Below are positions 8,206-18,354 of a stretch of DNA of 64,000 nt, piece by piece (position 1 is the stretch's first letter; the number at the start of each line of letters is the position of its first letter). Position numbers and translations under genes: made by a program. The notes under the pieces are model-generated. The model did no database searches. It had not been told where the DNA came from and was given only the letters and a program-made list of their open reading frames with translations. The DNA is from Alteromonas sp. RKMC-009. Its GTDB lineage: Bacteria; Pseudomonadota; Gammaproteobacteria; Enterobacterales; Alteromonadaceae. The stretch covers positions 558,001-622,000 of the forward strand of contig NZ_CP031010.1 of NCBI RefSeq assembly GCF_003584565.2, read 5' to 3'.

Positions 8206-9712
8206 GGAAACTATGCTGGATACTAAACTCGCGACAAGCTTATCACATAAACTCTTTCGCGCCGAACAGGTAAGAGAACACGAACAGGCCGCAGCGGAGC
8301 AATCCGGCTGCGATCTGGCCACCCTGATGGAGCGTGCAGGTGCTTCTGTATTCCGTCAATGTCAGAGCCTGCTGCCAAACACTCACGTTTATCTTGTGAT
8401 GGTAGGGCAGGGCAACAATGCCGGCGACGGTTATATCGCTGCACTGAAAGCAAAAGAAGCAGGCAAGCAGGTGCATGTGTGCGCCGTCGAACCTCACCGC
8501 ATTCTTGAAGGCGATGCTGGTCGGGCACAGAAGCGCTGGCTTGATGCCGGCGGCAAAATTGAAGTCTTCGATAAAGGCTTGCTGGATAAAGCGGGACTGG
8601 TTGTCGACGCAATGCTGGGTACCGGAATCACCAGTTATATCCGCAATGAATTTGCTGACATTATTGATGCCATCAACGCTCATACTATTCCTGTGGTCAG
8701 TATCGATGTGCCCTCCGGTCTGGATGCCAATACCGGTCAGTCATTAGGCCGATGTATTGAAGCTGATGTCACCGTCACATTCGTGGGTATCAAACCAGGC
8801 TTGTCTACCGGTGCCGGTAAGCAGTCCTGCGGTAAGTTAGTTTACGATGACCTCGGAATCGGTAAAGCCTTCTCTGAACTCGCCCGTTCGTCAGCCAGCT
8901 TACTGGATATCGAACAGTTCCGCGGTATGGGGCCACGTGCGGTACACAGTCACAAAGGTACATACGGCCGGTTATTGTGCGTTGGCGGCAATAAAGGCAC
9001 TGCCGGGGCAATCCGTCTGTCCAGTGAAGCTGCGTTGCGCAGCGGTGCCGGTATGGTGCGGGTTTATACCCATGAAGCGTCAACCATTCAGGTCAGCGCC
9101 GGCCGTCCGGAGCTGATGGTGACAGATGAAAACCTGGAAGATGCATTGAGCTGGGCGACCTGCGTGGTGATCGGACCCGGTCTGGGGCAGGATGACTGGG
9201 CAGAAACCGTATTTCAAACGGTGATGAAGCACTGTCAGACTCATCCGAAGCCCATGGTGCTGGATGCCGATGCGTTGAATTTGCTCAGCCGTCAGGCCAC
9301 TGCGTATACCATTAATGACTGTATTTTAACGCCACATGCCGGAGAAGCGGCGCGCCTGCTGGGTGTGTCTGTGGATGATGTGGAAGCCGAACGTTTTAAC
9401 TATGCCAGACAATGCGCCCAGCGTTATCATGCCACCTGTGTGTTGAAAGGCGCGGGAACCATTATTGATAACGAGCGGTCTACCTGGGTAAGTAAACACG
9501 GTAATCCGGGTATGGCAACGGCGGGTAGCGGTGATGTGCTCAGTGGTATTCTGGGAGCGCTGCTTGCGCAGGGGCTGTCACGGGATATCGCTGCAAAATA
9601 TGGCGTCACTGTGCATGCTAAAGCCGGTGATGATCTGGCTGACTTGTACGGCCAACGTGGTATGATTGCCAGCGATTTATTTGACGCCGTCAGGGTGCTC
9701 ATCAACCAGTAG
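8204..9712 (+). CDS. nnr: Bifunctional NAD(P)H-hydrate epimerase / dehydratase Nnr
   Basis: A 502-residue metabolite-repair enzyme. The N-terminal YjeF domain (about 10-215) epimerises R-NAD(P)HX; it shows GQGNNAGDGYIAA and the substrate loop VVDAMLGTG plus SIDVPSGLDANTG. The C-terminal ribokinase-like dehydratase domain (about 240-500) restores NAD(P)H with ADP; it shows SHKGTYGRLLCVGGNKG, LTPHAGEAARLLG and the catalytic TAGSGDVLSGI. ATG 8204 is used; ATG 8213 is an alternative. The frame opens at 8156 but that part overlaps queG coding sequence. Heads the block nnr-tsaE-amiB-mutL-miaA-hfq. Confidence 0.95.
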   Translation: METMLDTKLATSLSHKLFRAEQVREHEQAAAEQSGCDLATLMERAGASVFRQCQSLLPNTHVYLVMVGQGNNAGDGYIAALKAKEAGKQVHVCAVEPHRILEGDAGRAQKRWLDAGGKIEVFDKGLLDKAGLVVDAMLGTGITSYIRNEFADIIDAINAHTIPVVSIDVPSGLDANTGQSLGRCIEADVTVTFVGIKPGLSTGAGKQSCGKLVYDDLGIGKAFSELARSSASLLDIEQFRGMGPRAVHSHKGTYGRLLCVGGNKGTAGAIRLSSEAALRSGAGMVRVYTHEASTIQVSAGRPELMVTDENLEDALSWATCVVIGPGLGQDDWAETVFQTVMKHCQTHPKPMVLDADALNLLSRQATAYTINDCILTPHAGEAARLLGVSVDDVEAERFNYARQCAQRYHATCVLKGAGTIIDNERSTWVSKHGNPGMATAGSGDVLSGILGALLAQGLSRDIAAKYGVTVHAKAGDDLADLYGQRGMIASDLFDAVRVLINQ

Positions 9713-9732
9713 TATTTGTTGAAGCAGAGTTT

Positions 9733-10215
9733 ATGTCGTACGCAGAACATGTTTTCCGGTCAGATTCACCGGAAGCCACACAAAAAATTTCAGAGCAATT
9801 AGCCAGCTCTGTTAAGAGCAGGCTGCCAGCAGGCCTGGTGATTTATCTGGAAGGCGACCTGGGCGCCGGCAAAACGACATTTTCCCGCTTTTTCATTCAA
9901 ACACTCGGACACGCGGGGCACGTAAAAAGCCCCACGTATACCCTGGTGGAACCATACGAACTGGACGAAGTATCTGTTTATCACTTTGATCTGTACCGTC
10001 TGGCGGATCCTGAAGAACTGGAATTCATGGGGATCCGTGATTACTTCGGCGAAAAGAATGTTTGTCTGATTGAATGGCCGCAAAAGGGGGCCGAATTCTT
10101 GGCATCTGCGGATTTAGTGATTAGTATTAACTCACATGATGATGTGCGGACATTGCACATTGCCGCGAAATCAGCGGCCGGTGATGCTGTTGTTTGTGCA
10201 CTGAGTGCCCCATAA
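9733..10215 (+). CDS. tsaE: tRNA threonylcarbamoyladenosine biosynthesis ATPase TsaE
   Basis: A 160-residue P-loop ATPase that works with TsaB and TsaD to place the t6A modification at position 37 of ANN-decoding tRNAs. Walker A is EGDLGAGKTTFSR; further family motifs are KSPTYTLVEPYE, YHFDLYRL and LIEWPQKG. Length matches E. coli (153). It lies 20 bases after nnr and 41 bases before amiB, the conserved gammaproteobacterial order. Confidence 0.96.
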   Translation: MSYAEHVFRSDSPEATQKISEQLASSVKSRLPAGLVIYLEGDLGAGKTTFSRFFIQTLGHAGHVKSPTYTLVEPYELDEVSVYHFDLYRLADPEELEFMGIRDYFGEKNVCLIEWPQKGAEFLASADLVISINSHDDVRTLHIAAKSAAGDAVVCALSAP

Positions 10216-10256
10216 AAAATAAAAAAGCTGACGAAAGGAAATTTTCAGGGCGAAAT

Positions 10257-11591
10257 ATGTTGCGCATAATCGTTTACACAATCTGTTTGTGGTCACTGGC
10301 ATGCGCTGCCTGGGCACAAAACCAGATTAGCGGAGTCAGGGCTGCACCTTCCGGTGACAGGACGCGCGTTGTGCTTGATCTTAAAACGGCGCCTGAATTT
10401 ACCTATTTTTCTTTAGACAACCCTGCCAGGCTGGTTATTGATCTTGCGGATACCGATAACGGCAGTGACCTGTCACAGGCTGATATCACCGGTGACCTGG
10501 TGAAGCGGGTGCGCCACTCAACACCAAAGAACAGTCAGTCAGCCCGCATCGTTATCGAAATGGCGAGAAAGGCAAAGCCTTCCATTTTTCCTGTTGAGCC
10601 TGATGGTCCCTACGGACACCGCCTGGTGGTTGATTTAATTGATCCGAACCCCGGCCCCGCTGCGCCGCTGGCGTCTACTTCCGTCGTGCTGGATACGAAA
10701 AACAACAGTCGCGACCGCGATATTATTGTTGCCATTGATGCGGGTCACGGCGGTAATGACCCCGGTTCTATCGGCCGTGCCGGTACTTACGAAAAACACA
10801 TTACCCTGAGTATTGCCAAATACCTTGAAAAACTGGTTAATGCGGAATCCGGCATGCGTGCAGTAATGACACGGGAAGGCGATTATTACGTCGGGCTGAA
10901 CCGCCGGCCTGAAATCGCCCGCAAAAGTAAAGCTGACTTACTGATTTCAATACACGCTGATGCCTTTACCACAGCCGGTCCGAGAGGCGGATCGGTGTGG
11001 GTATTGTCAATGCGCCGTGCTGATACTGAACTGGGTCGCTGGCTGGAAAGAACCGAACAGCATTCTGAATTACTGGGCGGCGCAGCAGAAGTAATTTCTG
11101 ATAACGCCAGCGAGCGTTATCTGGCAGAAACCATTCTCGGTCTGTCCATGGATCATTCTATGTCAGCCAGCTACGACCTCAGTCAGAAAGTGATAAAAGA
11201 GTTGCGTGGCGTAACACGTATGCACAAGTCTTCTCCGCAGGCGGCCAGTCTCGCCGTTCTGACAGCGCCGGATATTCCGTCAATCCTGGTAGAAACCGGT
11301 TTTATCAGTAATCCGCAGGAAGAAAAGAACCTGAACTGGAGTGAATACCGCGAGCGGCTGGCCACCTCAATGTTTGAGGCAATCAAGACGTATTTTCGTC
11401 AGGTCCCGCCGGACGGTACTTTATGGGCTTCACAAAAATCCCGTAATTTAATTCACAAGGTTCGCAGTGGTGAGTCATTGTCCTTGCTGGCGCAACGTTA
11501 CAATGTCAAAATCAGTACCATTAAAGCGGCAAATAACCTTAGCGGCGACACCGTACAGATTGGTCAGGAACTGACCATCCCGAGAACCTGA
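10257..11591 (+). CDS. amiB: N-acetylmuramoyl-L-alanine amidase AmiB-type with LysM domain
   Basis: A 444-residue periplasmic zinc amidase that splits septal peptidoglycan during cell separation. In order: signal peptide ([21 protein letters not shown]), AMIN targeting domain (about 22-135), Amidase_3 domain (about 155-385) with the zinc ligands in [16 protein letters not shown] and SIHADAF and the catalytic Glu in [10 protein letters not shown], and a C-terminal LysM domain from [16 protein letters not shown]. The signal peptide start at ATG 10257, behind AGGG, is preferred; an upstream in-frame start at 10194 lies inside tsaE and would put a charged segment before the signal. Confidence 0.95.
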   Translation: MLRIIVYTICLWSLACAAWAQNQISGVRAAPSGDRTRVVLDLKTAPEFTYFSLDNPARLVIDLADTDNGSDLSQADITGDLVKRVRHSTPKNSQSARIVIEMARKAKPSIFPVEPDGPYGHRLVVDLIDPNPGPAAPLASTSVVLDTKNNSRDRDIIVAIDAGHGGNDPGSIGRAGTYEKHITLSIAKYLEKLVNAESGMRAVMTREGDYYVGLNRRPEIARKSKADLLISIHADAFTTAGPRGGSVWVLSMRRADTELGRWLERTEQHSELLGGAAEVISDNASERYLAETILGLSMDHSMSASYDLSQKVIKELRGVTRMHKSSPQAASLAVLTAPDIPSILVETGFISNPQEEKNLNWSEYRERLATSMFEAIKTYFRQVPPDGTLWASQKSRNLIHKVRSGESLSLLAQRYNVKISTIKAANNLSGDTVQIGQELTIPRT

Positions 11592-11610
11592 AACAAAGTC
11601 TGGAATTCCC

Positions 11611-13419
11611 TTGCCTATACAGCTACTCCCACCGCAGTTAGCGAACCAAATCGCTGCCGGCGAAGTGGTAGAAAGACCTGCGTCTGTTGTTAAAGAACTG
11701 ATTGAGAACAGTCTCGACGCCGGTGCCACACGTATCGAACTGGATATTGAAAAAGGCGGGCATAAGCGTATCAGATTGCGTGACAACGGTGGCGGCATCT
11801 GTAAAGACGAATTACCCCTGGCGCTCAGCCGTCATGCAACCAGTAAAATTGCAACGCTGGATGATCTCGAACAAATCATGTCGTTAGGGTTCCGCGGTGA
11901 AGCACTGGCCAGTATCAGCTCAGTCAGCAGGCTTACTCTGACTTCCAGACCGGAAGATCAGGAGCAGGCATGGCAGGCTCACTGTGAAGGTCGTGACATG
12001 GAGGTTACTGTGAATCCGGTTGCCCACCCGAATGGCACGACTATCGACGTGGCTGATTTGTTTTACAATACGCCGGCAAGACGCAAGTTTCTGCGCACTG
12101 AAAAAACCGAATATCAGCATATCGAAGATGTGGTCCGCAGGATCGCACTCAGCCATCCCGACGTGTCCTTTTTGCTGAAACATAACGGCAAGATGACAAA
12201 GCGTTATCAGGCTTCGTCATCTGATCCTCTGACCCGCCGTATCAGTGCGGTAATGGGGCAAAAGTTTCTGAGCAACGCGGTTTACGTGAAAACCGGCTAT
12301 GACGGCATGACACTTGAAGCCTGGCTGGGCAATGAGACCATGCTAAGAAGCAGTACCGACAGCCAGTTCAGTTTTGTAAACGGCCGGGGTATGCGGGACA
12401 AACTCATCCTGCACGCAATCCGTCAGGCTTATGAAAGTGTGTGGGGTGTGCTGGAACAACCGTCTTTCGTGGTTTACCTGACCGTTGATCCCCGTGATGT
12501 GGATGTGAATGTGCATCCGGCCAAACATGAAGTCCGCTTTCAGCAAAGCCGCCTTGTACATGATTTTATCTGTAAGGCTGTGGCTGACGCGCTCAGTGAC
12601 GGTGACACCGGTGAAACAGCACAGTTTGATGAGCCGGAACATGATTACATCCGCCCCCTTACTCCGGCGCAGCCGCAGGGTACGCATCAGGGGCATTCCC
12701 CGGAAAATAACGGATACAGCACAACAGCAACGCAATCCGTGCCGCGCTCCGCACAGTCTTTTGCAGGTTCCTCTGCCGGAACTGCACAGGGACGCTATCA
12801 TGGAAGCGGGGCGGCAGGAGGAACGGGCCGTCACCGCAGTGCACCGGTGCCTGCTGCAACGGTGGCCGATTACGGGCAGCGCTACAGCACTTTGCTCAGC
12901 TCACAGATTGATACGCAGGAGACCTCTGCGTTATCATTCTTGCAGTTAAATGAATATGTAAGAATTTACTGTCATAAAAACAACTGTTTGCTTTTATCTG
13001 TAAACGCTATAATCGCCCAATGGGTGGCGGCTCAAATTGAGCAGGCCGGCACATCGCAACCATTGCTGATGCCGGTATCAGTGGCCAACACGAATGTAAG
13101 TGAACAAACCGTTGAGGTTTTGCAGGATCACCACTTTGAAATCAGTCTGGTGGCAGGTAAATACCGGTTACAACAGGCACCTTCAGGATGCAGACATTTT
13201 CCCTGGGTGAACTGGTTTCCGGTCATGCTGACTTCCGGCGGGCAGAACCTGAATGATGTGCTAAAGTCTTTAATATCAGTGACAACCGTACCGGCTGATA
13301 TTCTTACAGCTGTGTGGCACGGATTTGAATTGATGCCTGTCAGTGAACAGATTACCGTGCTGGAGCAACAGGGTCGCAGCCAGCCGGCAGACAGATTAAT
13401 AGAGACGTGGCCGGAATGA
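11611..13419 (+). CDS. mutL: DNA mismatch repair protein MutL
   Basis: A 602-residue GHKL ATPase that links MutS mismatch recognition to strand incision. The N-terminal ATPase shows [17 protein letters not shown] and [19 protein letters not shown]; the transducer domain has [12 protein letters not shown] and [15 protein letters not shown] Ser/Gly/Gln-rich linker (about 350-425) precedes the dimerisation domain. The DQHAxxE endonuclease motif of Dam-independent MutL proteins is not present, so this is the E. coli type that depends on MutH. It begins at TTG 11611 directly at the family start [19 protein letters not shown] and overlaps miaA by ATGA. Confidence 0.97.
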   Translation: MPIQLLPPQLANQIAAGEVVERPASVVKELIENSLDAGATRIELDIEKGGHKRIRLRDNGGGICKDELPLALSRHATSKIATLDDLEQIMSLGFRGEALASISSVSRLTLTSRPEDQEQAWQAHCEGRDMEVTVNPVAHPNGTTIDVADLFYNTPARRKFLRTEKTEYQHIEDVVRRIALSHPDVSFLLKHNGKMTKRYQASSSDPLTRRISAVMGQKFLSNAVYVKTGYDGMTLEAWLGNETMLRSSTDSQFSFVNGRGMRDKLILHAIRQAYESVWGVLEQPSFVVYLTVDPRDVDVNVHPAKHEVRFQQSRLVHDFICKAVADALSDGDTGETAQFDEPEHDYIRPLTPAQPQGTHQGHSPENNGYSTTATQSVPRSAQSFAGSSAGTAQGRYHGSGAAGGTGRHRSAPVPAATVADYGQRYSTLLSSQIDTQETSALSFLQLNEYVRIYCHKNNCLLLSVNAIIAQWVAAQIEQAGTSQPLLMPVSVANTNVSEQTVEVLQDHHFEISLVAGKYRLQQAPSGCRHFPWVNWFPVMLTSGGQNLNDVLKSLISVTTVPADILTAVWHGFELMPVSEQITVLEQQGRSQPADRLIETWPE

Positions 13420-14348
13420 GTGAAAGTCAGAATATGAAGCCCGTCGTAAGTATTATGGGGCCTACCGCTTCCGGTAAAACAGGTCTGGCGCTGGAGCTGT
13501 CACAAAGCGTACCGTGTGAAATTATCAGTGTTGACTCAGCGCTGGTGTATAAAGGCATGGACATCGGTACGGCAAAGCCGACCGCGGAAGAACAGGCGCT
13601 GGCGCCACACTGGCTGATTGATATTATCGATCCGTCTGAAACGTATTCCGTGGCGGAATTCCGCCGCGATGTTATTTCGCTGGTTAACGATATCCATCAG
13701 CGTGGCAAACTGCCGGTGCTGGTGGGTGGTACGATGATGTACTTTAATGCCTTGATAAATGGTATTTCGCCCTTACCTAAGTCTGACGATGAGGTGAGAG
13801 CGGGCATTGTCCGGGATGCCGGGGCGCATGGATGGCAAGCCTTACACGATGAATTATCTCGTGTAGACCCTGTAAGTGGCGCCCGCATTCACCCGAATGA
13901 TCCGCAGCGTGTAACACGGGCGCTTGAGGTTTACCGGTCAACCGGCCGCAGTCTCACTGACTGGCAGGCCGAAAAAGGCGAGCCATGTCCTTTTCAGGTG
14001 ACGCAATTTGCGATAGCACCGGAAGACAGAGCAGTGTTACACGGTCGTATTGAACAGCGGTTCGATATGATGCTTGAAGATGGCTTCATTGATGAAGTGA
14101 AGACATTGTTTGCCCGGGGTGATCTTCATGAAGATTTACCCTCTATACGTTCAGTAGGATACCGTCAGGCGTGGCAGTATTTACAAGGGCAACTCGACTA
14201 TGCAGAAATGCGTGAGAAAGGTATTATTGCAACGCGTCAACTTGCAAAACGGCAACTGACCTGGTTAAGAGGCTGGCCGGAACTGCACTGGCTTGACACG
14301 TTTGCTAACTATAATTTGACGAATATTTTGTCAAAAATCACACTTTAA
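13416..14348 (+). CDS. miaA: tRNA dimethylallyltransferase MiaA
   Basis: A 310-residue enzyme that attaches the dimethylallyl group to A37 of tRNAs reading U-starting codons. P-loop [15 protein letters not shown], then [19 protein letters not shown], the conserved [15 protein letters not shown] and [12 protein letters not shown], and the C-terminal [12 protein letters not shown] and [16 protein letters not shown] 13416 shares ATGA with the mutL stop, implying coupled translation; an ATG at 13434 is an alternative. Upstream of hfq as in E. coli. Confidence 0.97.
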   Translation: MSESQNMKPVVSIMGPTASGKTGLALELSQSVPCEIISVDSALVYKGMDIGTAKPTAEEQALAPHWLIDIIDPSETYSVAEFRRDVISLVNDIHQRGKLPVLVGGTMMYFNALINGISPLPKSDDEVRAGIVRDAGAHGWQALHDELSRVDPVSGARIHPNDPQRVTRALEVYRSTGRSLTDWQAEKGEPCPFQVTQFAIAPEDRAVLHGRIEQRFDMMLEDGFIDEVKTLFARGDLHEDLPSIRSVGYRQAWQYLQGQLDYAEMREKGIIATRQLAKRQLTWLRGWPELHWLDTFANYNLTNILSKITL

Positions 14349-14378
14349 GTGTTGGATTGTGTTATACATTAAGCGCGG

Positions 14379-14422
14379 TGGCAAACGTATATGTTTGCCA
14401 TGGAAATAATAAAAACTAAGGA
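14379..14422 (+). promoter_or_regulatory. hfq leader: inverted repeat plus ARN motif
   Basis: Between miaA and hfq a perfect 8-bp inverted repeat TGGCAAAC-GTATAT-GTTTGCCA (14379-14400) is followed by four consecutive A-R-N triplets AAT AAT AAA AAC (14405-14416) and then the ribosome site AAGGA (14418-14422). ARN repeats are the known ligand of the Hfq distal face, and E. coli Hfq represses its own translation at the leader. An autoregulatory role here is inference. Confidence 0.45.
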
Positions 14423-14428
14423 TATCAA

Positions 14429-14683
14429 ATGGCTAAAGGGCAATCACTACAAGACCCATTCTTGAATGCGTTAAGAAAAGAGCGTATTCCCGTATCCATT
14501 TATCTGGTAAATGGGATCAAACTTCAGGGGCAAGTGGAATCGTTCGACCAGTTCGTGATTCTGTTGAAAAACACAGTTAGCCAGATGGTTTACAAGCATG
14601 CCATTTCAACGGTTGTACCATCACGTGCTATCACTATGCCTAGCTCAACCCAAGGGGATGCTGAAAATAGTAAAAGTGAATAA
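14429..14683 (+). CDS. hfq: RNA chaperone Hfq
   Basis: An 84-residue Sm-like hexameric RNA-binding protein that pairs small RNAs with target mRNAs. The whole Sm core is recognisable: [36 protein letters not shown] and the Sm2 motif [12 protein letters not shown]. The C-terminal tail is short (about 18 residues, rich in Ser, Gln and acidic residues) compared with E. coli (102 residues in total). Good ribosome site AAGGA before ATG 14429. Followed 17 bases later by hflX. Confidence 0.98.
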   Translation: MAKGQSLQDPFLNALRKERIPVSIYLVNGIKLQGQVESFDQFVILLKNTVSQMVYKHAISTVVPSRAITMPSSTQGDAENSKSE

Positions 14684-14700
14684 TTTAAAAGGTACATTGC

Positions 14701-15990
14701 TTGTTTGACCGTTATGAAGCCGGTGAACAGGCTATTCTTGTTCATGTAAATTTTGCTGACGAGAACAGCAAAGAAGATCTCGCCGAGCTTGAATTGCTCG
14801 TATCTTCTGCGGGAGTGAATGCGGTAGACGTACTTACGACGTCGCGCAGTGCTCCACATGCTAAGTATTTCGTTGGTTCTGGTAAAGCCGAAGAGATTGC
14901 TGCTTCTGTGAAAGCGCATGATGCTAATGTAGTGATTTTCAATCATGCGTTATCGCCGTCTCAAGAGCGGAATCTCGAAGCCATCTGCAAATGCCGGGTC
15001 TTAGATCGTACCGGCCTTATCCTCGATATCTTCGCACAACGTGCCCGGACACATGAAGGTAAGTTACAGGTGGAACTGGCACAGCTTCGACATATTTCTA
15101 CCCGGTTAATTCGTGGATGGACACACCTTGAGCGCCAGAAAGGCGGGATAGGTCTGCGTGGTCCGGGTGAAACACAGCTCGAAACTGACCGCCGGTTGTT
15201 ACGTGGCCGGATTAAGGCCATTCTCCGCAGGCTGGAGAAAGTACAGAAGCAACGTGAGCAAGGGCGCAGATCGCGCAAACGTGCCGAAATTCCCACGGTT
15301 TCTCTGGTTGGTTATACCAACGCAGGGAAATCGACGTTATTTAATACCATCACAAATTCCCACGTGTATGCAGCTGATCAGCTGTTTGCCACGCTGGATC
15401 CTACTCTGCGAAAAATTGACTTGCAGGATGTGGGGCCGGCTATTCTGGCAGATACCGTCGGGTTTATCCGTCATCTCCCTCACGATCTGGTTGCAGCATT
15501 TAAAGCCACGTTACAGGAAACACAGGAAGCGGATTTACTGCTTCATGTTGTTGATGTGGCAGAAGCAAACTACCGTGAAACGATGGATGAAGTGAATGCG
15601 GTGCTTGAAGAAATTGAAGCAGATGATATTCAACAATTAATAATCTGTAATAAGATTGATAAACTTGATGAAATATCACCGCGTATAGATAGAGACGACG
15701 AGGGTGTACCTGTTCGTGTATGGGTGTCTGCTCATTCCGGAGAGGGGCTCGATTTATTGAGTAAAGCACTTACCGATTGCTTAGGACAGAGCATGGTAAG
15801 TTACACACTGCGGATCCCCCCGGCGCAAAGCAAATTGCGCGGGGTGTTGTATGATTTAAATTGTATCGCAAATGAGGCCTATGACGACGGCGGTGACTGG
15901 GTAGTGGATGTAAGAATGCCCACCAGTGACTGGAACCGGTTAGAAAAACGCCTTGATGACGGCTTGTCCGGATATGTGGTACATCATTAA
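14701..15990 (+). CDS. hflX: Ribosome-associated GTPase HflX
   Basis: A 429-residue GTPase that binds the 50S subunit and splits stalled ribosomes under stress. N-terminal HflX domain (about 1-190) with GLRGPGETQLETDRR, then a coiled linker and the G domain with G1 GYTNAGKSTLF, G3 DTVGFIRHLP and G4 NKID. It starts with TTG at 14701, where the family begins (LFDRYEAGEQAILVHV), 17 bases after hfq. Followed by hflK after a 113-base gap that may hold another promoter. Confidence 0.97.
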   Translation: MFDRYEAGEQAILVHVNFADENSKEDLAELELLVSSAGVNAVDVLTTSRSAPHAKYFVGSGKAEEIAASVKAHDANVVIFNHALSPSQERNLEAICKCRVLDRTGLILDIFAQRARTHEGKLQVELAQLRHISTRLIRGWTHLERQKGGIGLRGPGETQLETDRRLLRGRIKAILRRLEKVQKQREQGRRSRKRAEIPTVSLVGYTNAGKSTLFNTITNSHVYAADQLFATLDPTLRKIDLQDVGPAILADTVGFIRHLPHDLVAAFKATLQETQEADLLLHVVDVAEANYRETMDEVNAVLEEIEADDIQQLIICNKIDKLDEISPRIDRDDEGVPVRVWVSAHSGEGLDLLSKALTDCLGQSMVSYTLRIPPAQSKLRGVLYDLNCIANEAYDDGGDWVVDVRMPTSDWNRLEKRLDDGLSGYVVHH

Positions 15991-16103
15991 ACGACAGATT
16001 CGTAACGACAGATTTTAAAATCAGATCCCAAAATAATTGAACGGCTGTTCATCGCGGGCAGCATATTCAGGTATCGAGGGTTAACCACTTATGGAGTATC
16101 AGC

Positions 16104-17252
16104 ATGGCTTGGAATGAGCCGGGTGGCAAAAATAACGACCCGTGGAAAAACCGCGGTGGTCGCGATCAGGGGCCCCCGGATTTGGACGACGTGTTCAAAA
16201 ACCTGTTTGGTAAATTCGGAAAAATGGGCGGTGGCAACGGTGGTTCAGGTAAAAGCCTGGGCACAGTCGGTGCTGCTATTCTAATCGCGCTGCTGGCCGT
16301 AATCTGGGTGGTAAGCGGGTTCTATACCATCCGTGAATCAGAACGTGGTGTGGTGCTTCGTTTCGGTGAATATTCTCAGCAGGTAGAACCGGGACTTCGC
16401 TGGAAACCAACCTTTATCGATACCGTTATTCCGGTTGATGTCACATCTATCCGCGACCAGGCGTCCAGCGGCTCCATGCTGACTGAAGACGAAAACGTGG
16501 TGCGTGTTCAGATGGAAATGCAATACCGCGTGGTAGACCCGTATCGCTGGACGTTTGCGGTAACCAGCCCTGAAATGAGCCTGAGCCAGGCACTCGACAG
16601 TGCAATCCGTTACGTTGTAGGTCACTCACAAATGGATGACGTATTAACTGATGGCCGTGAAGTTACCCGTCAACGTGTCTGGGAAGAGTTGCAATCTATC
16701 CTTGAACCTTATGACCTTGGTGTCACCATCACCGATATGAACTTCCGTGATGCCCGTCCGCCTGAAGAAGTGAAAGATGCATTCGATGATGCTATCGCCG
16801 CTCAGGAAGATGAACAGCGTTTCATCCGTGAAGCCGAAGCTTATGCACGTGAAATTGAACCCCGTGCCCGTGGTCAGGTTAACCGGATGAATGAAGAAGC
16901 GCAGGCTTACAAAGAGCGTGTCATTCTGGAAGCGCAGGGTGAAGTGGCCCGTTTCTCTGAACTGCTGCCTCAGTTTGAAGCTGCGCCTCAGGTTACCCGT
17001 GAGCGTATCTATCTGGAAACGATGGAAGAGGTACTGGGTAAAACCAGCAAAGTGCTTATCGACAGCAAAGGTGGAAATAACATGATGTATCTGCCGCTGG
17101 ATAAAATGATGGAACAAAAATCATCATCTGCGCCGGCCCGTTCATCTTCGTCTTATCAGTCGCTGCCATCTTCATCCGGCAGTAACTCATCGGGCTCAGC
17201 AACGCAGAGTTCCGGTTTCCGTGACAGTCGTTTCGGTAACGGAGGAGAATAA
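16104..17252 (+). CDS. hflK: FtsH protease modulator HflK
   Basis: A 382-residue SPFH/band-7 membrane protein that forms with HflC the cage around FtsH and limits its degradation of membrane substrates. A Gly/Asp-rich cytoplasmic N-terminus (MAWNEPGGKNNDPWKNRGG) is followed by one membrane helix (GAAILIALLAVIWVVSGFYTI), the SPFH domain (about 75-265) with SERGVVLRFGEY, a helical coiled region and a Ser-rich C-terminus. Three bases separate it from hflC. Confidence 0.97.
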   Translation: MAWNEPGGKNNDPWKNRGGRDQGPPDLDDVFKNLFGKFGKMGGGNGGSGKSLGTVGAAILIALLAVIWVVSGFYTIRESERGVVLRFGEYSQQVEPGLRWKPTFIDTVIPVDVTSIRDQASSGSMLTEDENVVRVQMEMQYRVVDPYRWTFAVTSPEMSLSQALDSAIRYVVGHSQMDDVLTDGREVTRQRVWEELQSILEPYDLGVTITDMNFRDARPPEEVKDAFDDAIAAQEDEQRFIREAEAYAREIEPRARGQVNRMNEEAQAYKERVILEAQGEVARFSELLPQFEAAPQVTRERIYLETMEEVLGKTSKVLIDSKGGNNMMYLPLDKMMEQKSSSAPARSSSSYQSLPSSSGSNSSGSATQSSGFRDSRFGNGGE

Positions 17253-17255
17253 CGC

Positions 17256-18140
17256 ATGAAGAACTTACTCATTGCAGTAGTAGTACTGTTTGTTATTTTG
17301 CTGTCCGGGTCGTTATTTGTCGTAAGCGAAGGCGAAAGGGCGATTGTTATCCAGTTCGGTAAAGTACAACGTGATGACGCCACCGGCGAAACCCGTGTAT
17401 TCGAACCCGGCCTGCATTTCAAATTGCCGTTTATCGATTCTGTCCGTCGTCTGGATGCCCGCATTCAAACGTTGGATGATGTGCCTGACCGCTTCGTTAC
17501 TTCAGAGAAGAAAGACCTTATTGTCGACTCTTACGTGAAGTGGAAAATTGCTGATTTCGCAAAATATTATCTCTCTACACAAGGTGGTAATAAGTTGCAG
17601 GCAGAGGCGCTTCTGAAACAGAAGGTGAACAACGGTCTGCGTTCTGAATTCGGTGCCCGCACCATTGCACAAATTGTATCCGGTGAGCGTTCTGCACTGA
17701 TGAATCAGGCAATGGAACAAGCCAGCGAATCATCTAAAGAACTGGGTATTGAAATTGTTGACGTACGGGTTAAGCAAATTAACCTGCCAAACGAAGTCAG
17801 CAACGCGATCTTCCAGCGTATGCGTGCAGAGCGTGCTGCGGTAGCCCGTGAGCACCGTTCGGAAGGTCAGGAACAAGCTGAAGTGATCCGCGCTGATATC
17901 GATGCAAAGGTTACCGTTATGCTGGCAGACGCCGAGCGTAATGCCCGTCAGGTACGTGGTGAAGGCGACGCACTGGCAGCACAAATCTATGCAACGTCTT
18001 ACTCGAAGAACCCTGATTTCTATAGCTTCCTGCGCAGCATGGATGCCTATCGTAAGAGCTTCAATGGTAAAGATGACGTGATGGTGCTTGCACCGGACAG
18101 CGATTTCTTTAAATACCTGGATAACTCCAAGGGTAAATAA
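17256..18140 (+). CDS. hflC: FtsH protease modulator HflC
   Basis: A 294-residue partner of HflK with the same architecture: an N-terminal membrane anchor (LLIAVVVLFVILLSGSLFVV), an SPFH domain with SEGERAIVIQFGKV and VDSYVKWKI, and an Ala/Glu-rich helix ending in SEGQEQAEVIRADIDAK and a C-terminal PDSDFFKYL. Usual length for the family. Ends the operon at a strong terminator. Confidence 0.97.
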   Translation: MKNLLIAVVVLFVILLSGSLFVVSEGERAIVIQFGKVQRDDATGETRVFEPGLHFKLPFIDSVRRLDARIQTLDDVPDRFVTSEKKDLIVDSYVKWKIADFAKYYLSTQGGNKLQAEALLKQKVNNGLRSEFGARTIAQIVSGERSALMNQAMEQASESSKELGIEIVDVRVKQINLPNEVSNAIFQRMRAERAAVAREHRSEGQEQAEVIRADIDAKVTVMLADAERNARQVRGEGDALAAQIYATSYSKNPDFYSFLRSMDAYRKSFNGKDDVMVLAPDSDFFKYLDNSKGK

Positions 18141-18154
18141 ATCGTAACTTACTG

Positions 18155-18181
18155 AAAAACCCGCTTTAAGCGGGTTTTTTT
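18155..18181 (+). terminator. Intrinsic terminator of the hflK-hflC operon
   Basis: AAAAACCCGCTT pairs with AAGCGGGTTTTT, giving a GC stem with a 7-T tail 15 bases after the hflC stop. Confidence 0.92.
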
Positions 18182-18354
18182 ATGCCCCTAAAACCCACTG
18201 TCAGACGTTTTTTTCGTCGTCCTAAAGTATGGAAAATAGCCGCTTTACAGCCCTTTTGCTGCGAAGACGCTGTTTATTCGCTATACTGTGCGCGACATTA
18301 TTATAATCAGGCTGTATAAAATGCAGATCTGAATAAAAACGACAGAGGTTTATC

